From: Pseudomonadota bacterium
GTDB taxonomy: Bacteria; SZUA-182; DTGQ01
Direction: 5' to 3'
Length of the DNA stretch: 10,950 bases
NCBI GenBank assembly: GCA_030605265.1
Contig: JAUWIR010000079.1
Span: 1 to 10,950 of the forward strand
Numbering within the stretch: position 1 is the first letter of the stretch; the number at the start of each line of letters is the position of its first letter. Under the pieces are notes generated by a model. The model was not told where the DNA came from and made no database searches. It was given only the letters and a program-made list of their open reading frames with translations. This document shows positions 7,387-10,950 of the stretch, in pieces. The position numbers and the translations under genes are program-made.

Positions 7387-9340
7387 TATCAAAATTTTTG
7401 TAACTGTTGGGACATCATTTGCGAAGGGGCAGAAAGGCATAATTGAAGAAGGCCATATTAAGGGTATACTTGGAAAATTGAGTCAAAAACACATTCAAAT
7501 TACCTTTGCGGCCCGTGCAAATAAAGGCGACCCTTTTCCGGCAGAGATTTCAAGCCTTTATAAGTTTTCAAACGAGCGGGATAATGAGCTTAACAGTAAA
7601 AAGGTTCAAGTGTACCTGCTCCATTCCAGTGGGGATGGTAAATATTGCGCACAGGGGGTAAAGAGCCTTATCAGATCCAAGGTCAATTCTTTATGGGGGG
7701 TCAAGCTAAAGGAGATAAGAGATCTTGATCCCAGGGATGGATCCAAGTTCTCAAAGGCCATGGATGACCTGTTTACGTTTATCCGGCAAGAGATCTCCGG
7801 GTTTAACGGGAAGGTGTATCTCAATATCACCGGGGGATATAAGGCGACGCTCCCTTTTATGGTAATGATTGGCTTATCTCTAGCTAATGTTGAGACCTTT
7901 TATCTCTTTGAAGAATCCACAGAACTGATATGGTTACCGGCCTATCCAATATCCTTTGATCTTCTTCATTGGCGGGACGAGCGGACGCGGCTCTTACCCT
8001 TTGATTATTCGGGATTTGAAAAAGAAGCCCTTTTCAAATCAATGCAAGGAACAAAATTTAAAGACCTTGTGGAAAAGGTAACCATAAACGGAAAGGTTGA
8101 TTATCAGTTAAAGCCCCTGGCAAAATTTATGAAGGGGTTGTATGAAGAACAAAATGTTGGAAAAGTTATCTCTGAGTATGGTGCAGGAGAGATTCTGCTA
8201 AATCGATTTTCAGATTCCAAGTGGGCCATTTATCTCCGGCAATGTATTGAAAAGTGGCGATATATTTCAATGGGTGACCGGATACCGGAAACAGTTGAAC
8301 ATGGGCGAGGGCACACGCAACGGTTATTAGAGATTGCCCAACAAATTATCATCGCTGCTGATAAAAATATTACACTAACCAATGGGCAATTCTTTGTGTT
8401 GATTGCCTCCATCTGGCTTCATGACATCGGCCATAGCGGGGATTACTTCGTTTTTGAAGGCGATCAGGGAGTTATACAAGATAAAAATGATCCCCAATCA
8501 ATGGAGCCTTATGTTGTATATGCTGATCCGGAGAAGGTCCGGAAATATCACAACTTTATGAGCTATCAAATATTAAAAGAAGAAGAAGGGTTTCTATTTC
8601 CTGCTGAGGGCCGTCCGGAAAATGGTTCTGAGTTTAAAAAAATCCTTCGTTCCATTCAGCTCGCCTGTCTGTATCATCGAAAGGAAATGCCGGTAGATAA
8701 TGAAAAGGAATACAAAGCGGTTAAAGTCAAAAAAGGGCTTGCTAATTTTTCTACTTCAACAGAAGTAATTGAGGGTTTCCCTTTGATTGCCTCCCTTCTG
8801 CGGTTTTGTGATGGAGCTGAGAATCAGACGGAAAGAACAGTGGATGAGAATTATTATAAGGTGTTAGATAACTTGATTCAGCGGCAAGTCAATTTTTTGG
8901 CTCGGCACCACCCCTCTGGTTATGATAAACTGATCGCCTTCAAGCAAGCACAACCTAAACATTTTGAAAAACACAGATTAATTAAGCATATCTTTATTAC
9001 AAAGGATGCAGGACTCAAAACTATATTTATAGATCAAGGCTCATCTAAAAATACTTCCGATAATATTACAAAATATAAAACATTCAATACGATATTTATA
9101 GGGGTTTACTTTGTTATTAAAAAGGGCGATTTTGAGAACTGTGAAAAACTGGAAACAATTCGAAATGAACTGGTATTAGATGTTTACAAAGAGTATCATT
9201 ATGTCAGAAAGTATTTTGAGTTTGCCATTAACCTTCATTTAATTTTGCTTGATATTAATAATGTTCAATCAGAAATGAAAACTATTGTAAAAGTAATAGA
9301 AAAGAAGGAAGGTACATGGGATTGGGAATTAAACTCATAA
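7379..9340 (+). CDS. CARF-HD fusion: predicted cyclic-oligoadenylate-activated HD phosphohydrolase
   Basis: A 653-residue ancillary effector. The N-terminal ~200 residues are a CARF sensor of the APE2256/Csx1-Csm6 type, with the ligand-loop motif VTVGTS (residues 8-13), YLNITGGYKATLPF including N149-ITGG-YK, and a LPAYPISFD strand. A linker, perhaps a winged helix, occupies ~215-295. A complete HD-superfamily metal site follows: H308 or H312 in EHGRGHTQRL, H348-D349 in WLHDIGH, H391 in KYHNFMSYQIL, H433 in LYHRKEM and D478 in RFCDGAE. The HGxxH and LHDIG pattern resembles HD domains of conflict-system effectors (HD-CE-like; inference). The last ~160 residues are unassigned. No HEPN R-x4-6-H motif is seen. 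The likely role is to sense the messenger made by Cas10 and hydrolyse a nucleotide or nucleic acid; the substrate cannot be read from sequence. Start: ATG 7379 with AAGGAG ten bases upstream. Confidence 0.88.
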   Translation: MCDIKIFVTVGTSFAKGQKGIIEEGHIKGILGKLSQKHIQITFAARANKGDPFPAEISSLYKFSNERDNELNSKKVQVYLLHSSGDGKYCAQGVKSLIRSKVNSLWGVKLKEIRDLDPRDGSKFSKAMDDLFTFIRQEISGFNGKVYLNITGGYKATLPFMVMIGLSLANVETFYLFEESTELIWLPAYPISFDLLHWRDERTRLLPFDYSGFEKEALFKSMQGTKFKDLVEKVTINGKVDYQLKPLAKFMKGLYEEQNVGKVISEYGAGEILLNRFSDSKWAIYLRQCIEKWRYISMGDRIPETVEHGRGHTQRLLEIAQQIIIAADKNITLTNGQFFVLIASIWLHDIGHSGDYFVFEGDQGVIQDKNDPQSMEPYVVYADPEKVRKYHNFMSYQILKEEEGFLFPAEGRPENGSEFKKILRSIQLACLYHRKEMPVDNEKEYKAVKVKKGLANFSTSTEVIEGFPLIASLLRFCDGAENQTERTVDENYYKVLDNLIQRQVNFLARHHPSGYDKLIAFKQAQPKHFEKHRLIKHIFITKDAGLKTIFIDQGSSKNTSDNITKYKTFNTIFIGVYFVIKKGDFENCEKLETIRNELVLDVYKEYHYVRKYFEFAINLHLILLDINNVQSEMKTIVKVIEKKEGTWDWELNS

Positions 9341-9458
9341 AAGGGCGGCATCCGGATAAGGATATTGGACTGTCCTTGTCAAGTACAAGTACTTTCAAAT
9401 AGATATACCTTTAGCCAATATCGCCTCCCTGATCTTCCAGAGGCATTCACTCCTGTAT
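9341..9458. other. Convergent intergenic stretch
   Basis: The rightward operon and leftward cas6 face each other across 118 bases. Only weak inverted repeats are visible, for example AAGGA/TCCTT around 9357-9378 and AAGTAC/GTACTT near 9380. Neither is a GC-rich stem followed by a T run, so I do not call a terminator. No CRISPR repeats are present. Confidence 0.6.
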
Positions 9459-9481
9459 TTACAATTCAATCCTGTATTTAC
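9444..9481 (-). repeat. 19-bp imperfect tandem duplication across the cas6 stop codon
   Basis: Read on the minus strand, GTAAATACAGGATTGAATT (9481-9463) is followed directly by GTAAATACAGGAGTGAATG (9462-9444), matching at 17 of 19 bases. The first copy encodes the last residues of the Cas6-like protein (KYRIEL) and the second begins with the TAA stop. It looks like a local duplication at the gene's end. Confidence 0.85.
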
Positions 9482-10418
9482 CATTGCCATAGACTGTCCC
9501 TTTACCAATGTGAAGATACTCCCCCATCATAAGATATGGCATAAATTCACTCAATTCTCCTTCAAAAGTTATTTTCCCTATGATCCCACCCATTTTCATT
9601 CTTGTATTCTGCCGTAAGGAATATCGCTCCCAATCTTTCCAACCCAGGCCGCTGAAGGTAGTTTTTACCAATAGCTCAGCCCTGCTCAGAAGCGATTGAT
9701 AATCTATCTCCAGTGGTCTGTCGCCATGTATCTCAGCCAACCAGGAGATGCGCCGCAGAAGATTACGCATTAAGGTAGGGAAATCCAATTCAGGGGTTAG
9801 ATGGCCATCGACTTTCAGTCTGGCAGGGGTTAAAAAATAGATAGCAGCCTTCTTGGTAAGGGCCATGTTTTGCTGCCCAAAGAAATCCGAGCCATAATGG
9901 ATATTCCCCTGCCCCTGGATACCATTAGTTTCACGATCATAAATTACCTCTCCCGACTCAGTTGTAACCTTGGCCAGAGAGAATCTCCCTCGCTTTTTGC
10001 CAATCCCGGCCCGGCCAAATTCTTGGAAGGAAAAAATAATATAAGGTAGATAGTCAATGGCCCTGCCGATAAGGATAAGTTCAAAAATCAATAATTCTCC
10101 CGGTTGATACTTAAGCTTATTTTCCAAAGGAGGCTCGATTACAAAGGGATGGGGAAGATTGGAGGTCTGTTTTTGTTGGCTGCCGGCAGCAGATTGAGGG
10201 TTCTCGAAAATATAGGCATAAACACAGGTTTTGTTTAAACTGCATTTCTCACAGGATTGCTTCCGATGAAGGCAAAGAATATTCTTTAAGGCATGACCAA
10301 AACCACCCCGCAGGGTCGATCCTTTATATAATGGAAGCTCTAAACTATCTATTGCCTCAAGGTAGAAACTATAGGCAGCAAATTGAAATTTATCTATCCC
10401 GCAAGCCCCATCTTTCAT
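9459..10418 (-). CDS. cas6: Cas6-family pre-crRNA processing endoribonuclease
   Basis: RAMP-fold RNase expected to cut the CRISPR transcript within its repeats and supply crRNAs to the type III complex. From the chosen start it has 319 residues. The first RAMP strand (FQFAAYSFYLEAID) leads into PLYKGSTLRGGFGHALK (residues 29-45), then a Cys4 cluster C49/C56/C59/C65 and VYAYIFE, a pattern typical of the PF10040-type Cas6 family. Later come EFGRAGIGKKRGRF and a C-terminal glycine-rich loop HIGKGTVYGNGKY. The frame stays open upstream to an ATG at 10631, giving 390 residues, but the added 71 residues read straight through a palindromic DNA repeat (SLSPKGRGQGEG) and have no family character. ATG 10418, shortly before the first RAMP strand and after AAGGCGG, is therefore preferred. 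The gene is convergent to the effector operon and so separately transcribed. Confidence 0.87.
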   Translation of the reverse strand: MKDGACGIDKFQFAAYSFYLEAIDSLELPLYKGSTLRGGFGHALKNILCLHRKQSCEKCSLNKTCVYAYIFENPQSAAGSQQKQTSNLPHPFVIEPPLENKLKYQPGELLIFELILIGRAIDYLPYIIFSFQEFGRAGIGKKRGRFSLAKVTTESGEVIYDRETNGIQGQGNIHYGSDFFGQQNMALTKKAAIYFLTPARLKVDGHLTPELDFPTLMRNLLRRISWLAEIHGDRPLEIDYQSLLSRAELLVKTTFSGLGWKDWERYSLRQNTRMKMGGIIGKITFEGELSEFMPYLMMGEYLHIGKGTVYGNGKYRIEL

Positions 10419-10460
10419 AACCGCCTTTTCAATGCCTTCCTTGCCGAATGCTGAATTGAA

Positions 10461-10508
10461 CCCCTCACCCTGCCCTCTCCCCTTAGGGGAGAGGGATTGG
10501 GTGAGGGG
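10461..10508. repeat. GC-rich palindromic repeat (REP/MITE-like)
   Basis: A 48-base near-perfect inverted repeat. Outer arms CCCCTCACCC (10461-10470) pair with GGGTGAGGGG, inner arms CCCTCTCCCC pair with GGGGAGAGGG, separated by a small TG/ATT bulge and a TTA loop at the centre. The CCCTCACCC-CCCTCTCCC core is a dispersed palindrome seen in many Gram-negative and candidate-phylum genomes (from general knowledge). It is far more GC-rich than its surroundings. In RNA it would form a very stable hairpin in the cas6 leader, about 40 bases before the likely start codon. It lacks a following T run, so it is not a classical terminator. Confidence 0.85.
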
Positions 10509-10587
10509 GACTCTTAGACCGCCTGGGAAGCCGCATAAATAAAATGGGAATTCCTGTGCGATTGAATTGAATTCATTATTTCGATTA

Positions 10588-10616
10588 ATCCTAATATAAA
10601 ATTGATTTATTTGCAA
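10588..10616 (-). promoter_or_regulatory. Possible sigma-70-type promoter for cas6
   Basis: On the minus strand, TTGCAA (10616-10611) and TAGGAT (10593-10588) are separated by 17 bases in an AT-rich stretch. Each matches four of six consensus bases. The placement just upstream of the palindrome and cas6 is sensible, but matches this weak are common in AT-rich DNA. Confidence 0.25.
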
Positions 10617-10656
10617 TGGGAATAATGACATCCTACATTTACTTTTTTACACTTTT

Positions 10657-10950
10657 TTATAACCTGGAAGCATCCTTTTTTTTTACAACCTTCAAGCCCT
10701 TATAGACAAATATACCTGTCTTTATCGGCTTGCCCCTCATGAGGCTTTTCAGCTTATCCGAAGCAAGGTAGCGCTCTATCTGCTGCTGCGCCTCTATGTA
10801 GGCCCTCTCTACCTGCTCTTGTGTGGCGCCTTTTTTCAGATACTTTAGCTCTATTACATAACCATACAGCGCATCGTCTTCTTCAGGAATAAGGATCAGG
10901 TCGCTATAGCCCACGCCCAAGCCTAAATCCTCCTCCGATACGGGCCGGTA
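10657..10950 (-). CDS. C-terminal part of a PD-(D/E)XK nuclease-superfamily protein (partial)
   Basis: Ninety-seven residues are visible; the frame is open to the right edge, so the start lies outside the window. The core reads GYSDLIL followed by GYVIELKYLKK: Asp17 and Glu34-x-Lys36 (counted from the first visible residue) form the D...ExK metal site of the restriction-endonuclease fold. An alpha-helix with EAQQQIERY follows. This arrangement is typical of the PF08011-type domain at the C-terminus of 'AAA-ATPase-like' proteins, which are common, chromosomal and of unclear function. The full protein would then carry an N-terminal ATPase domain beyond the window. It runs in the same direction as cas6, 238 bases upstream, and has no visible functional tie to the CRISPR genes. 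A TTG at 10920 is an unlikely start because the conserved region continues before it. Confidence 0.7.
   Translation of the reverse strand, partial: YRPVSEEDLGLGVGYSDLILIPEEDDALYGYVIELKYLKKGATQEQVERAYIEAQQQIERYLASDKLKSLMRGKPIKTGIFVYKGLKVVKKKDASRL

Larger units (their letters stand above)
10419..10656 (-). other. Non-coding leader between the PD-(D/E)XK gene and cas6
   Basis: An AT-rich stretch of about 238 bases upstream of cas6, holding the palindromic repeat and a possible promoter. It is open in the cas6 frame from 10631, but the translation is low-complexity and includes the repeat, so I treat it as untranslated leader. Confidence 0.6.

Noticed and set aside
7379..9340. HEPN RNase domain, as expected behind an APE2256-type CARF domain
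   Set aside because: No R-x4-6-H motif in a suitable place; the C-terminal half instead carries the full set of HD ligands.
9316..9402. A 28-codon ORF starting with an ATG inside the end of the CARF-HD gene, preceded by GGAAGG
   Set aside because: Too short, overlaps the real gene in another frame, and the translation resembles nothing known; the purine-rich site is likely chance.
9341..9458. Possible CRISPR array or bidirectional terminator in the convergent gap
   Set aside because: No repeat of 25-40 bases recurs with spacers, and the inverted repeats are short, AT-rich and lack a T run.
10421..10631. Authentic N-terminal domain of the Cas6-like protein from ATG 10631
   Set aside because: The translation reads through a dispersed palindrome and lacks conserved features; the family's first strand begins just after ATG 10418.
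10657..10950. PD-(D/E)XK protein as a CRISPR ancillary nuclease
   Set aside because: No CARF sequence is visible, it is separated from the cas genes by a leader region, and the motif pattern fits a common AAA-ATPase-like family; only the C-terminus can be seen.

Overview
The window is almost entirely one type III CRISPR-Cas effector locus, best matched to subtype III-D. Six tightly coupled genes run rightward from the left edge to about 9340. They are joined by ATGA or TAATG overlaps or by 1-base gaps, as expected of a single polycistronic operon whose promoter lies left of the window. A cas6-like gene and the tail of an unrelated PD-(D/E)XK gene run leftward from the right edge. There is no CRISPR array, no cas1/cas2 and no RNA gene in the window.

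Layout. 2-2098: a long RAMP protein (TIGR03986-like, possibly the 'Cas7 with insertion'), cut at its 5' end. 2095-3609: a compact Cas10 with no HD nuclease domain, a zinc-finger-like Cys4 set and an AGDD palm motif. 3609-4334: a single-domain Csm3-like Cas7. 4336-5514: a Csx10-like Cas5. 5516-5908: a small helical protein in the Cas11 position. 5905-7386: a protein with two fused Cas7 domains. 7379-9340: a CARF domain fused to a complete HD metal-dependent phosphohydrolase domain. 9341-9458: a short convergent intergenic stretch. 9459-10418 (minus): a Cas6-family pre-crRNA endonuclease. 10419-10656: a non-coding leader with a GC-rich palindromic repeat. 10657-10950 (minus): the C-terminus of a PD-(D/E)XK protein that continues out of the window.

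How the genes may work together (inference from families). Cas6 cuts the pre-crRNA. The Cas7, Csx10 and Cas11 subunits form the crRNA-guided filament. Cas10 makes a cyclic oligoadenylate when target RNA is bound. The CARF domain senses that second messenger and switches on the fused HD enzyme. The Cas10 lacks the usual HD nuclease domain, and the only HD enzyme seen is on the CARF ancillary protein. CARF proteins of this kind more often carry a HEPN RNase, so the CARF-HD protein is the most unusual component here.

A second point of interest is evolutionary. The consecutive genes Cas7, Cas5/Csx10 and Cas11, followed by a double Cas7, lie in the same order as the domains of the fused Cas7-Cas5-Cas11 and Cas7-2x proteins of variant III-D systems. 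They also resemble the domain order of the single-protein III-E effector (Cas7-11). The locus therefore looks like a largely unfused relative of those effectors.

Organism. Moderate-to-low GC, strong GGAGG-type Shine-Dalgarno sites and a CCCTCACCC/CCCTCTCCCC palindrome of a kind often seen in Gram-negative and candidate-phylum genomes suggest a Gram-negative, probably environmental bacterium, perhaps Desulfobacterota- or Nitrospirota-like. The sequence alone does not settle this.
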